A DNA stretch of 41,578 nt. It comes from SAR116 cluster bacterium MED-G06. Lineage in GTDB: Bacteria; Pseudomonadota; Alphaproteobacteria; Puniceispirillales; Puniceispirillaceae. Shown in pieces: positions 25,306 to 34,358 of this stretch (positions within the stretch are counted from its first letter, which is position 1; every line of letters begins with the position of its first letter). Location of the stretch: contig NTKV01000004.1 in assembly GCA_002457745.1 (NCBI GenBank), positions 1 to 41,578 of the forward strand. The letters are read 5' to 3'. The notes beneath the pieces are model-generated. The model did no database searches. It saw nothing but the letters and a program-made list of their open reading frames with translations, and was not told the origin of the DNA. The position numbers were made by a program, and so were the translations under genes.

Positions 25306-25863
25306 ATGTCCGATCTTGATCTTGATGATATCAAGCGACGGATGGAAGGCAGTCTGAACAGCCTGAAGACCGAGTTCATGGGGCTGCGTGCGGGAAGGGC
25401 CTCCACCGGTATGCTCGAGCCGATCATGGTTGATGCCTATGGGTCGAAAATGCCAATGACGCAGGTTGGCAACATTTCCGCACCGGAGCCGCGTCTGCTG
25501 ACTGTGACTGTCTGGGATGCGTCACTGACCAGTTCTGTCGAGAAGGCCATTCGTGAGTCCGACCTGGGCCTCAACCCGATGGCCGAAGGCACATTGATCC
25601 GTGTGCCGATCCCCGATCTGTCAGAAGAGCGTCGCCGTGACATGGTGAAGGTTGCCGGACGGTATGCCGAAGCCGCCCGCGTATCCGTTCGCAATGTACG
25701 GCGTGACGGCATTGAATCCGCGCGAAAGATGCAGAAGGAAGGCCTCATTTCTGAGGATGAACTTCGAGATACGGAAACGGATGTCCAGAAGCTCACCGAT
25801 GATCATGTGAAGATGATTGATGACTCGCTGGCCAACAAAGAGCGTGAAATCACGCAAGTCTGA
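25306..25863 (+). CDS. frr: ribosome recycling factor
   Basis: With EF-G splits the post-termination ribosome. The 185-residue protein is the standard length and shows MEGSLNSLKTEFMGLRAGRAS near the start (in two pieces), LEPIMVDAYG, the hinge region around ISAPEPRLLTV, IPDLSEERRRDMVK, and the C-terminal helix with the conserved ARVSVRNVRRDG and DDHVKMIDDSLANKEREI. GGAGA lies before the ATG at 25306. An 87-base gap separates it from pyrH and holds two small hairpins, so an extra promoter or processing site there is possible. Confidence 0.97.
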   Translation: MSDLDLDDIKRRMEGSLNSLKTEFMGLRAGRASTGMLEPIMVDAYGSKMPMTQVGNISAPEPRLLTVTVWDASLTSSVEKAIRESDLGLNPMAEGTLIRVPIPDLSEERRRDMVKVAGRYAEAARVSVRNVRRDGIESARKMQKEGLISEDELRDTETDVQKLTDDHVKMIDDSLANKEREITQV

Positions 25864-25889
25864 TCTTCGCCACCTGACAGGTACCTGCC

Positions 25890-26648
25890 ATGTCGACTAA
25901 ACCGCATCACCTTGCGATCATTATGGATGGCAACCGCCGCTGGGCGCGTCAGCGCGGTCTGTCCACAGTGATGGGTCACAAGAAAGGCGCAGACGTTCTG
26001 AAGGACGTCGCGCGCTATGCGCATGAGCAGGAGGTGCGGTGGCTGACCGCCTTTGCCTTCTCTTTCGAAAACTGGAGTCGCCCGAAGATCGAGATTGATG
26101 GTCTGTTGGGGTTGCTTCGCGGGTTCCTCGAGAATGATGTCGACGAGCTGAACAAACAGAACGTCAAGCTTCGTGTGATCGGGAACCGTTCGCGGTTTTC
26201 GTCGAAATTGATTGATCTGATCGAGTGGGCTGAACGATCCACATCGGGCAATACCGGCCTCAATCTGACCTTGGCGCTGGATTACGGTGGTCGTCAGGAA
26301 ATCACCGAAGCCGTGAAGATTCTGGTGAGCGAGGTCGAAAGTGGCATTCTGACCGTCGGTGACATCAAGGACGACGTGGTGAAGTCGCGGATGTCCTCTG
26401 TGGCGTTGCCCGATATTGACCTTCTTGTGCGAACGGGCGGTGAGCAGCGGATTTCGAACTTCATGCTGTGGGATATGTCCTATGCTGAACTGTATTTTAC
26501 GCCAGTTCTGTGGCCGGATTTCTCACAAACGGACTTTCAACAGGCGCTTGAAGATTTCTCGGCCAGGGACCGCCGCTTTGGCGGTGATACCGTTGTCGAT
26601 ATACAGAACCGCGTGACGTCACTTGCTGACAAGCGCCGGTCATCCTGA
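25890..26648 (+). CDS. uppS: undecaprenyl diphosphate synthase (cis-prenyltransferase)
   Basis: Adds isopentenyl units to farnesyl diphosphate to build the C55 carrier lipid for peptidoglycan and O-antigen. The 252-residue protein begins with AIIMDGNRRWARQRG (catalytic Asp13), GHKKGAD, then LTAFAFSFENWSRP, the LNLTLALDYGGRQEI strand and the C-terminal DLLVRTGGEQRISNFMLWD with SYAELYFTPVLWPDF. Length and motifs are normal. The start lies two bases after a perfect palindrome, CAGGTACCTG at 25878-25887, that includes the only ribosome-binding-site-like bases. uppS-cdsA-dxr-rseP-bamA is the usual proteobacterial order. Confidence 0.96.
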   Translation: MSTKPHHLAIIMDGNRRWARQRGLSTVMGHKKGADVLKDVARYAHEQEVRWLTAFAFSFENWSRPKIEIDGLLGLLRGFLENDVDELNKQNVKLRVIGNRSRFSSKLIDLIEWAERSTSGNTGLNLTLALDYGGRQEITEAVKILVSEVESGILTVGDIKDDVVKSRMSSVALPDIDLLVRTGGEQRISNFMLWDMSYAELYFTPVLWPDFSQTDFQQALEDFSARDRRFGGDTVVDIQNRVTSLADKRRSS

Positions 26649-26655
26649 GCCCCAG

Positions 26656-27447
26656 ATGTTTGGAACCATATCGTCTGTAACAGGTCGCCGTACGATAGGG
26701 GCGATGCTTTTCCTGCCCCTGATACTGGTGTTCCTGCTGTCACAATCCACGGCGCAATGGATTCTCTTTGCGATTGCTGGCGTCATGGTGTGGGAATTCA
26801 CCGGCATGGTGCGCCTGTCGATGCCCTTGCGGGCAACCATCCTGATGGATTTTGCGCTATTCGCGCTTCCGGCTCCCTATTTCATCGGCCTTGAAATGGT
26901 GGCGGGTATGTCGCTGCTGCCTGTTGTGCTCGGGCTGGCTGCGCTTGTCGTTGTGTTTGTCTGGATGACCACACGCGACGCTGTCGCCGCGGGATTCTCC
27001 TGTGCGATCATCGCCTGCATTCTGGCTGCGCGTGGAATGTTGGGGGTGGAGAATGGGCATCTGCTTCTGTTGTCAGTCGCCGCCATTGTGGCGAGTTGTG
27101 ACATTGCCGCCTATTTCACTGGGAGGACCATAGGCGGCCCACCTCTTGCCCCTTCGATCAGTCCGAACAAGACGCGGTCCGGTGCCATTGGCGGGCTTGT
27201 CGCTGCGGTGCTGGCCTGCTTGTTGTTGCGATCTGTCCTGCAAATCAATTTTGCCGAAGCCGTTATCGGGGGCGTGGTCATCGCCGTGCTCGCGCAGTCG
27301 GGTGATCTTCTCGAGTCTATGCTGAAACGTCGCATCGGAGTGAAGGACAGTGGCAACCTGATCCCTGGGCATGGCGGCTTTCTCGACAGATTCGACGGAT
27401 ATCTCCTTACATTGCCGGCAGTCTATCTCTATATTCTGGCTGGCTAG
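26656..27447 (+). CDS. cdsA: phosphatidate cytidylyltransferase
   Basis: Makes CDP-diacylglycerol from phosphatidate and CTP, the branch point of phospholipid synthesis. The 263-residue integral membrane protein has about seven or eight hydrophobic segments and the family signature SMLKRRIGVKDSGNLIPGHG followed by GFLDRFDG at the C-terminal end. The ATG at 26656 lies seven bases after the uppS stop. A TTG further upstream at 26623 overlaps uppS and is less likely. The ribosome binding site is weak, which fits translation coupled to uppS. Confidence 0.95.
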   Translation: MFGTISSVTGRRTIGAMLFLPLILVFLLSQSTAQWILFAIAGVMVWEFTGMVRLSMPLRATILMDFALFALPAPYFIGLEMVAGMSLLPVVLGLAALVVVFVWMTTRDAVAAGFSCAIIACILAARGMLGVENGHLLLLSVAAIVASCDIAAYFTGRTIGGPPLAPSISPNKTRSGAIGGLVAAVLACLLLRSVLQINFAEAVIGGVVIAVLAQSGDLLESMLKRRIGVKDSGNLIPGHGGFLDRFDGYLLTLPAVYLYILAG

Positions 27448-27458
27448 CAAAGGGTGCG

Positions 27459-27478
27459 CTGGCGTTGGAAAACGCCGG
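27459..27478 (+). promoter_or_regulatory. GNRA-loop hairpin in the cdsA-dxr gap
   Basis: GGCGTT at 27461-27466 pairs with AACGCC at 27471-27476 around a GGAA tetraloop, with one more C-G and one G-T pair at the base. No T-tract follows, so it is not a typical terminator. It ends about 20 bases before the dxr start and could affect translation or mRNA stability. Confidence 0.45.
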
Positions 27479-27498
27479 GGCTTATGTGATCATTCGTG

Positions 27499-28728
27499 AT
27501 GAAATCTCTCACCATTCTGGGCTCGACCGGATCCATCGGAACCAGCACGCTGGCGCTTGTGGATGCCTGCCCGGATGCGTTCGACGTAAAGGTGCTTGTT
27601 GCCGGCAGCAACACAGCGCTCCTCGCGGAGCAGGCGCTGAAATACCGTCCGGATATCGTGGGTCTGGCATCGACCGCCGACGCGGCAGCACTTCGCGAAG
27701 CCCTTGCTGGAAGCGGCATTGAAGTTGCCGAGGGTGAGGATGCCTGCACCGAACTTGCGCGGCGCCCGGTCGATGTGGTGATTGCCGGGATCGTGGGACT
27801 TGCCGGGTTGCCCGGGGTGCTTGCTGCGCTGGCCTGTGGTCAGACTGTGGCCCTCGCCAACAAGGAGTCACTTGTTTCCGCCGGGGCGCTGGCGATGGCA
27901 ACGGCGCGCCGCCACGGGGCACGCCTGCTTCCTGTCGACAGCGAGCACAGCGCTATTTTCCAGTGCTGGCTTGGGTGGTCCGGTCACCAGAAAGATGTGA
28001 CAGCCCCCTCTGCGAATGGCTCGGTTGACCGTATTTGTCTCACCGCGTCAGGAGGGCCTTTCCGGATGCGTGATCTGGACAGCTTTTCCATGATCACGCC
28101 GGAAGAAGCTGTAAAACACCCCAACTGGAGCATGGGACAAAAGATCTCGGTCGACAGCGCGACCATGATGAACAAGGGGCTGGAAGTCATCGAGGCGGCC
28201 TGGCTCTTTGATCTTTCCCCGCAATCCATAGAGGTTCTGATTCACCCGCAGGTCGCCATACATGGCTTGGTCTATTTTCATGACGGTTCGGTTATCGGCC
28301 AGCTTGGCACCGCTGACATGAAGACGCCGATCTCTTATGCCCTTGCCTGGCCGGACCGGCTGGACTGGTGCCCTGAGCCGCTTGATCTGCTGTCGATGGG
28401 ACGGCTTGAATTCATGCCGGTGGATCCGGACCGCTACCCCTGTTTCTCTCTTGCGCGGCAGGCCCTTGCCGAAGGCGGCGTCATGCCGGCCGTGTTGAAC
28501 GCTGCGAATGAAGTCGCGGTTGCGGCCTTCCTTGCACGGCAGATCGGCTTTACCGATATTGCGGCCGTTGTCGGCCATTGTCTTGATCATGTGCCGGAGG
28601 GTGACGTCGACAGTCTGGAGGCTGTTATTGCCGTAGACGGACGCGCCAGAGATCTTGCCAAGACCAGGTGTGGAGCCATTTCACAGGCCGCATCAACCAA
28701 ACCCCTATCGCCTGCTGGTGGAGTGTGA
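27499..28728 (+). CDS. dxr: 1-deoxy-D-xylulose 5-phosphate reductoisomerase
   Basis: Converts DXP to 2-C-methyl-D-erythritol 4-phosphate with NADPH, the first committed step of the MEP isoprenoid route and the target of fosmidomycin. The 409-residue protein begins with the NADPH-binding LTILGSTGSIGTSTL, has ALANKESLVSAG, the metal-binding LPVDSEHSAIFQC, the flexible-loop region around GGPFR, and VDSATMMNKGLEVIEA with the second metal ligand. The C-terminal helical domain is complete (NAANEVAVAAFL). A GTG one codon earlier at 27496 is possible; I chose the ATG. Its product feeds UppS, whose gene lies just upstream. Confidence 0.97.
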   Translation: MKSLTILGSTGSIGTSTLALVDACPDAFDVKVLVAGSNTALLAEQALKYRPDIVGLASTADAAALREALAGSGIEVAEGEDACTELARRPVDVVIAGIVGLAGLPGVLAALACGQTVALANKESLVSAGALAMATARRHGARLLPVDSEHSAIFQCWLGWSGHQKDVTAPSANGSVDRICLTASGGPFRMRDLDSFSMITPEEAVKHPNWSMGQKISVDSATMMNKGLEVIEAAWLFDLSPQSIEVLIHPQVAIHGLVYFHDGSVIGQLGTADMKTPISYALAWPDRLDWCPEPLDLLSMGRLEFMPVDPDRYPCFSLARQALAEGGVMPAVLNAANEVAVAAFLARQIGFTDIAAVVGHCLDHVPEGDVDSLEAVIAVDGRARDLAKTRCGAISQAASTKPLSPAGGV

Positions 28729-28733
28729 GTGCC

Positions 28734-29819
28734 ATGCCCGATCTGAGTGTCCTGCAACAGATCATAGCTTTTCTTCTGCTGTTGACCCCGGTCGTGTTCT
28801 TCCACGAACTGGGTCACTATTGGGCGGCGCGGCGCGCCGGTGTCGTGGTAGAGGTCTTCTCCATCGGGTTTGGTCCCGAGCTGTTCGGCTGGACATCGCG
28901 GAAAACAGGAACCCGCTGGCGGTTCGCCGCGATACCGCTTGGCGGGTATGTCAGGATGCGTGGTGATGAAGATGAGACCAGCGGCGCTGCACCTGGCGCG
29001 GACAAGGTGCCCGGAAGCTTTGCCGGTGCCCCGCTTGGTTGGCGCTTCATCATTGTGCTGGCAGGTCCGGTGGCGAACTTTATCCTCGGCATCCTTCTTT
29101 TCGCGTTGGTTTATGTGACGGTCGGCAAGGTCGTCTTGCCAGCTGAGATCGGCGAGGTCATGCCGGAGACTGCGGCGGCAGAAGCCGGACTGCAGCCGGG
29201 AGATCTTGTTACCGGGATCGATGGGCTCGCGGTACGCGATTTCAATGACCTGCGCGGGCTGGTGGTTGAGGCGCCCGGAAAGCCGCTGGATTTCACGGTG
29301 CTTCGCGATGGCAGGGAAATAAATCTCACGGTCACGCCGCAACCACGCTTCAACGAGCCAATGCAGATCTATATCGGTGTCCTTGGCGTGAAGTCGAGCG
29401 GTGCCGGAACCCGCGAACGCATGCTGCCGGGAAGCGCGATGATTGCGGCGACGCAGGATGCCTTTCGCATGTCTGTGATGATCCTGCGAGGCCTTGGCAG
29501 GCTGGTGAAGGGGGAAATGCAGGCTGGCGAGGTCCAGGGACCGGTGGGCATTGCCGAAATTTCAGGTTCAGCATTGCAACAGGGCCTGATTCCATTCGTG
29601 TTGCTGACCGCTGTGATCTCGATCAATCTTGGTCTGATAAACCTGATGCCAATTCCGGCACTTGATGGCGGGCATCTGGCGTTTTTCACCTATGAGGCCC
29701 TGTTCAGGCGGCCGCTCCCGATGCTGCTGCAGGGCGTTCTTCTGCGTGGCGGCATTGCCATCCTGCTGGCCCTGACCGTGTTTCTTGTGCTCTTTGATGT
29801 GGCGCGGCGGTTAGGCTGA
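28734..29819 (+). CDS. rseP: RseP-type site-2 zinc metalloprotease
   Basis: Intramembrane protease that cuts anti-sigma factors or remnant signal peptides. The 361-residue protein has HELGH at 24-28 inside the first membrane segment, one PDZ domain (about residues 125-200, with GLQPGDLVTGIDG), and the second active-site motif NLMPIPALDGGHL in a C-terminal membrane segment. At 361 residues with one clear PDZ it is shorter than E. coli RseP (450, two PDZ domains), as is usual in alphaproteobacteria. The frame is open into dxr, but the ATG at 28734 has GGTGGAG upstream and gives the usual short lead. Its place before bamA is the usual one. Confidence 0.94.
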   Translation: MPDLSVLQQIIAFLLLLTPVVFFHELGHYWAARRAGVVVEVFSIGFGPELFGWTSRKTGTRWRFAAIPLGGYVRMRGDEDETSGAAPGADKVPGSFAGAPLGWRFIIVLAGPVANFILGILLFALVYVTVGKVVLPAEIGEVMPETAAAEAGLQPGDLVTGIDGLAVRDFNDLRGLVVEAPGKPLDFTVLRDGREINLTVTPQPRFNEPMQIYIGVLGVKSSGAGTRERMLPGSAMIAATQDAFRMSVMILRGLGRLVKGEMQAGEVQGPVGIAEISGSALQQGLIPFVLLTAVISINLGLINLMPIPALDGGHLAFFTYEALFRRPLPMLLQGVLLRGGIAILLALTVFLVLFDVARRLG

Positions 29820-29915
29820 GGGCGGCCATCAGACTTCTGCCTTCTTCAAATGTCTGCTTTTAATACCCCGGTTGCATGGTTATAGTTTTGCGACCTGATG
29901 AGGAGGGTCATCGCG

Positions 29916-32192
29916 ATGCCGAAATGGGCGCTGATTTTTGCATGTTTACTGGTATTTGCACTCGGGGTGCCGCCGCTATCCATGGCGCAATCGAGCGACA
30001 CACAGGTCGCGGTTGACGAGATTGTCATTTCCGGCAACAGGCGCGTCGCGGCTGGTACGGTGATGTCATACCTTCCCGTTCGCGTCGGTGACCGGGTGAC
30101 CCGAAGCTCTCTTAGCATTGCGCTTGAGCGCCTTTACGAAACAGGGCTGTTCAAGGATATCGATATCACCCTTGACGGCCAGGTCGTGCGGGTCTCCGTG
30201 GTCGAGAACCCGATCATCAACAGGATCAATATCGAAGGCAATGACGTGATCTCGGATGAGAGACTCATGGAGTTTCTCGATATTCAGCCCCGCCGCGTCT
30301 ACACGCGCGAACTGGCGCTCGAGGCAACACAACGTCTTCTGGATATCTATCAGGCCAGCGGCAGGTACGCCGCCGTCATTGAGCCGCAGATTATCGAGCT
30401 GGACGAAAACCGGGTTGATCTGGCCTTTGTTGTCGATGAAGGGCCATTGATCAAGATCAGCGCCATCACCTTCAGCGGGAATGAGATGTTCGCTGATCGT
30501 GTTCTGAAACGCACGATCTCCAGCCGCGAACAGAAATGGTGGGCGTTTTTCTCCGCTGGCGACAAGTATGACGAAGCACGGCTTGACTATGACGTTCGCC
30601 TGCTACGCCAGTTCTACCTGTCGCGTGGCTATGCCGATATCGAGGTGTCGAGGGTACAGGGGGGACTGCTGCCCGGTCGTACCGGATTTGCGGTTAACTT
30701 TATCCTCGAAGAAGGTCAACGCTACCGGGTTGAGAATATTGACGTAAGCAGCGAGATCGAGAATATCGATATCGAGGCGCTGCAACAGACATTCGATTTC
30801 GGTGATGAGGGCTGGTATGACGTGCGCGCCCTGGAGCAGGGATTGCTCGATATCACCAATACGCTGGGCAGCTTTGGATACGCGTTCGTAAGTGTCGAGC
30901 CAGAGGTTGTGACAAACCCGGAAACAGGGTTTCTGGACATTGCCGTCAGGATCGGCAAGGCGCGCAAGAACTTCGTCGAACGTATCGAGATTGTGAACAA
31001 TGTCCGGACGCTGGACTCGGTCATCCGGCGTGAATTGGAACTGGTTGAGGGCGATGCCTTCAATCAGATCAAGCTGGACAAGTCGATTAGAAATGTCCGC
31101 AATCTCGGCTTCTTCTCGGATGTTTCGGTAAGGAACCTGGCTGGCAGCAGCGAGGACCAGACCATCACCCAGGTGATCGTCGAGGAGCAATCCACTGGTG
31201 AGCTTTCGCTTGGCATCGGATATTCCTCACTGGAGAGCGCCAGCGTGGCGCTTGGCATTGACGAGCGAAACTTTCTTGGCACCGGCCGTGCTTTCAGTTT
31301 CTCGGCTGATGTTTCCAATAAGCGTGCAAATGTTCGCGTTGGCCTTGCCGAACCGTATCTTTTTGGTCGCAATCTGACCGGTCGCGCCTCGGTCTTTAAT
31401 GATCGGGTGAAAAGAAGCACAGTGTCGACCAACAGCACGGGTGTTGATTTTGGCGTGTCATTCAGTGCCGCTGACGACATCTATCACCGCGTCGATTACG
31501 AATTGTCGCAGTCCAAGACCACCGAGAAGTCTACCAAGGCAACCTCGATCACCGGTGAGAATGGCAAGAACATTCTGAAGTCCGCAGCGCGTTACACCGT
31601 TGGTCAGGACAAGCTGGACAGCCGCTTTGACCCGACGGAAGGCACGTTGCTTGAACTCAGGCAGGAACTTGCCGGGATTGGTGGTGATGCCCAGTTCTAC
31701 AAGGTCACACTGCGAGGTGCCTATTACCGTCCTTTCAATTTCAACACCTTTTTCCTTGGCACGCGTGGACGCATCGGAACCGTGTCCGGACTTGGCGAGG
31801 ACGTGACCCAGTCACAGCGTTTCTTCCTTGGCGGGCGTGACGTCAGAGGTTTTGACCTCAGCGGCATTGGCCCACGTGATACCGGGTCGAACACGGCTGT
31901 TGGCGGCAATTCGGTGATGAGCGGAACTGTTGAATTGGTTTCAAGCATCGGGTTGAGCCAGGATCTGAATATGCGCTGGACCATATTCTCCGATTTCGGA
32001 AGTGTCTGGGGCACAGACTTCCCCAATGGTGTAACAGGTGCCGACGACAGTTCCATCAGGACATCGCTCGGTGTTGGACTGCTCTGGGATACGGTTGTCG
32101 GGCCGTTGTCCTTCTACTGGGCAAACCCGGTGTCCAAGGAGTCGCATGATCAGACGAAGACATTCCAGTTCTCCATCGGCACCCGTCTTTAG
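29916..32192 (+). CDS. bamA: outer membrane protein assembly factor BamA
   Basis: Central outer-membrane insertase for beta-barrel proteins. The 758-residue precursor has a signal peptide (MPKWALIFACLLVFALGV.., likely cleavage after LSMA at residue 24), five POTRA domains (about 30-340) and a C-terminal 16-stranded barrel with GGRDVRGFDLSGIGPRD, the conserved RGF-containing loop-6 region. It ends in FSIGTRL, a slight variant of the usual C-terminal aromatic signal. The first ATG at 29898 is possible, but AGGAGG at 29901-29906 sits inside that reading and nine bases before the ATG at 29916, so I chose the latter. TATAGT at 29881-29886 is a candidate -10 element. Confidence 0.95.
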   Translation: MPKWALIFACLLVFALGVPPLSMAQSSDTQVAVDEIVISGNRRVAAGTVMSYLPVRVGDRVTRSSLSIALERLYETGLFKDIDITLDGQVVRVSVVENPIINRINIEGNDVISDERLMEFLDIQPRRVYTRELALEATQRLLDIYQASGRYAAVIEPQIIELDENRVDLAFVVDEGPLIKISAITFSGNEMFADRVLKRTISSREQKWWAFFSAGDKYDEARLDYDVRLLRQFYLSRGYADIEVSRVQGGLLPGRTGFAVNFILEEGQRYRVENIDVSSEIENIDIEALQQTFDFGDEGWYDVRALEQGLLDITNTLGSFGYAFVSVEPEVVTNPETGFLDIAVRIGKARKNFVERIEIVNNVRTLDSVIRRELELVEGDAFNQIKLDKSIRNVRNLGFFSDVSVRNLAGSSEDQTITQVIVEEQSTGELSLGIGYSSLESASVALGIDERNFLGTGRAFSFSADVSNKRANVRVGLAEPYLFGRNLTGRASVFNDRVKRSTVSTNSTGVDFGVSFSAADDIYHRVDYELSQSKTTEKSTKATSITGENGKNILKSAARYTVGQDKLDSRFDPTEGTLLELRQELAGIGGDAQFYKVTLRGAYYRPFNFNTFFLGTRGRIGTVSGLGEDVTQSQRFFLGGRDVRGFDLSGIGPRDTGSNTAVGGNSVMSGTVELVSSIGLSQDLNMRWTIFSDFGSVWGTDFPNGVTGADDSSIRTSLGVGLLWDTVVGPLSFYWANPVSKESHDQTKTFQFSIGTRL

Positions 32193-32202
32193 GCGTCGAT
32201 GG

Positions 32203-32844
32203 ATGAATGTTGACGCTTTCCTGAGGCTCATCCTGATGCTGTGCCTCGCGGGAATGGTCAATGGTGCACAGGCGCAGACAGGCAATCAGTCTGCCGATCT
32301 GTCTGGTGAGGCAGCCGCCAGCAGTCAGGAGGCGCGGTACAGCACCGGCATGCGCGTGCAGCGGATTGGCCTGATTGACATTGATGGTGTGATTCGTGCC
32401 TCGAAGGGCACCGCGCGGGTTCGTGAGTTGCTTGATGAGCAGCGGCAACTGTTCCAGGCGGAGTTTGCTGCCCGCGAAACCGCGCTTCAGGAATCTGAAC
32501 GCCGGCTGATCGCCCAGCGCGACGCGTTGTCGGAAACCGAGTTTGCCAGGCAGCTCTCGGAATTCGAGGCCGAGGTGGCAACCATCCAGAAGGAAATTCA
32601 GTATCGGCGGGAGGCCATCGATATTGCCTTTCAGGAAGCGCAGGAGAATTTACGCCGCATCGCTCTGGAGATTGTCACTGACGTGGCACGTGAGATGCGA
32701 CTGGATTTCGTCCTCGAGCGGGAATCTGTCCTGATCTTTGTGCCCCGGTTCAATATTTCGGACGAGGTTCTTCGCCGCCTCGATGAACGCACCAAAGACG
32801 TGCGGATTGAGGTAACAAACACTGACAAACCTGCAGACGAATAG
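32203..32844 (+). CDS. skp: periplasmic chaperone, OmpH/Skp family
   Basis: Chaperone that escorts unfolded outer-membrane proteins to BamA. The 213-residue precursor has a signal peptide (MNVDAFLRLILMLCLAGMVN, cleavage expected after AQA at residue 24), a Ser/Gln-rich linker, the strand RIGLIDIDGVIRAS, and then a long charged coiled-coil stretch from about residue 70 to 165, as expected for the tentacles of Skp, ending with a strand resembling RLDFVLERESVLIF. The frame is open back to 32038 inside bamA, but only the ATG at 32203 gives a signal peptide. It lies between bamA and lpxD, the usual place for this family. Confidence 0.9.
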   Translation: MNVDAFLRLILMLCLAGMVNGAQAQTGNQSADLSGEAAASSQEARYSTGMRVQRIGLIDIDGVIRASKGTARVRELLDEQRQLFQAEFAARETALQESERRLIAQRDALSETEFARQLSEFEAEVATIQKEIQYRREAIDIAFQEAQENLRRIALEIVTDVAREMRLDFVLERESVLIFVPRFNISDEVLRRLDERTKDVRIEVTNTDKPADE

Positions 32845-32853
32845 GATTGCGTA

Positions 32854-33855
32854 GTGGCGGTGGACCAGAGATTTTTTGCTTTATCGGCTTGTAGCCTTGA
32901 CCGTCTTGCGACAGCTGCGTCCGCCACGCCCGCTGGCGCGTCTGTTGACGAGGCCATTGATGCTGCGCCTCTTGACGAGGCCAAGGCTGGCGACCTGACC
33001 TTCATGACTGGCGATCCCGGTGATGCGGCCTGCGCGCGTCTGCAGGGGGCCATTGTCATAACAACGGCAGAGCTCGCCGCGCGGCTGCCGGCAAGCTGTG
33101 CCGCGCTGTTATGCGATGCGCCAAGGCTCGGCTTTGCCCGCGCATTGACCCTGATGGTGGGTGACATTCCTGACAGTTTCTTGGCTGGGCCTGATCTGCC
33201 GGCATCGGTATCTGTCGCGACTTCTGCCAGCATTGCCCGGAATGTGACGATTGGTGAGGGCTCCCGCATTGATCCCGGTGCGGTTATCCATCAGGGGGTC
33301 GACATCGGGCGCGATTGCCATATCGGGTCGAATGCGGTGCTGTCGCATTGCCGTATCGGTAATGGTGTATCGATTGGTGCCAATTCTGTGATTGGTGGTG
33401 CCGGGTTCGGTTTCGAGATCACGGCCGACGGGCCCGTCGCACTGCCGCATGTCGGGTCTGTCGAAATTGGTGAAAAGACGCAGATTGCTGCTGGCTGCAC
33501 GATTGATCGCGGAACTCTCGGTGTGACACGGATTGGCCGCCAGGTGATGATCGACAATCTGGTTCATGTCGCCCATAACTGCGTCATTGATGACCGCGCT
33601 GTTCTGGCGGCGCAGGTGGGGCTCGCCGGCGGGGCAGAGATCGGGGCTGGCGCGATGCTGGCCGGTCAGGCTGGTGTGAGTTCCAGGATTCGTGTCGGGA
33701 AGGGGGCCATTGTGATGGGCCAGTCCGGTGTGACCAAGGATGTTCCCGATGGCGTCACTGTTGTGGGGTTCCCGGCCGAGGAAGCACGCGAGGTCTGGCG
33801 TGAACGTGCCGCTTTGCGACGTCTTTTGCGGTCATCAGGAAACAAGAAAGGCTAG
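32854..33855 (+). CDS. lpxD: UDP-3-O-(3-hydroxyacyl)glucosamine N-acyltransferase
   Basis: Third step of lipid A synthesis: adds the second hydroxyacyl chain from ACP to UDP-3-O-acylglucosamine. The 333-residue protein has an N-terminal uridine-binding domain (to about residue 105) and a left-handed beta-helix of hexapeptide repeats (IARNVTIGEGSRIDPGAVIH and onward). The expected catalytic His lies in LVHVAHNCVIDD. It starts with GTG at 32854, nine bases after the skp stop, and has only a two-base gap before fabZ. The lpxD-fabZ-lpxA-lpxI-lpxB run covers four consecutive Raetz-pathway enzymes. Confidence 0.96.
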   Translation: MAVDQRFFALSACSLDRLATAASATPAGASVDEAIDAAPLDEAKAGDLTFMTGDPGDAACARLQGAIVITTAELAARLPASCAALLCDAPRLGFARALTLMVGDIPDSFLAGPDLPASVSVATSASIARNVTIGEGSRIDPGAVIHQGVDIGRDCHIGSNAVLSHCRIGNGVSIGANSVIGGAGFGFEITADGPVALPHVGSVEIGEKTQIAAGCTIDRGTLGVTRIGRQVMIDNLVHVAHNCVIDDRAVLAAQVGLAGGAEIGAGAMLAGQAGVSSRIRVGKGAIVMGQSGVTKDVPDGVTVVGFPAEEAREVWRERAALRRLLRSSGNKKG

Positions 33856-33857
33856 CC

Positions 33858-34316
33858 ATGAGTGAACAGATAACTGAACTTGATATCGACGCCATCCAGA
33901 AGCGGATCCCGCATCGCCCGCCGATGCTGCTGATTGACCGGGTCGAAGAGATCGTTCCCGATGAAAGCGCTGTTGGCATCAAGATGGTGACTGTTGGCGA
34001 GCCCTTCTTTGCCGGTCATTTTCCGGACTACCCGATTATGCCGGGTGTACTGATTGTCGAGGCCATGGCCCAGACGGCAGCCTGCATGGCCAGTGTCACG
34101 CTTGGTGACGAGGGCAATGACAAGCTTGTGTTCTTTACCACCATCGATGCTGTGAAATTTCGCAAGCCGGTTCGGCCCGGTGCAGTGCTCAAACTCCATG
34201 TCGAGAAGGTGAGCGCGCGGGGCCCGTTGTGGAAGTTCAAGGGGCATGCCACGGTTGACGATGTGCGAACCTCCGAGGCCGAATTCTCGGCAATGATCGT
34301 GGATCCGCAGCGCTGA
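33858..34316 (+). CDS. fabZ: 3-hydroxyacyl-[ACP] dehydratase
   Basis: Dehydrates 3-hydroxyacyl-ACP in fatty acid elongation, competing with LpxA and LpxD for the same substrate pool, which explains its place in the lipid A cluster. The 152-residue hot-dog-fold protein has the catalytic His54 in FAGHFPDYPIMPG and Glu68 in GVLIVEAMAQTAA, and the N-terminal IPHRPPMLLIDRV. AAGAAAGG precedes the ATG at 33858. Length is normal. FabA would lack the HRPPMLLIDRV start and be longer. Confidence 0.97.
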   Translation: MSEQITELDIDAIQKRIPHRPPMLLIDRVEEIVPDESAVGIKMVTVGEPFFAGHFPDYPIMPGVLIVEAMAQTAACMASVTLGDEGNDKLVFFTTIDAVKFRKPVRPGAVLKLHVEKVSARGPLWKFKGHATVDDVRTSEAEFSAMIVDPQR

Positions 34317-34358
34317 TCAGGCGCTGTTTCCTGTGCCGGACAAGAAAGTTCCATCGCC

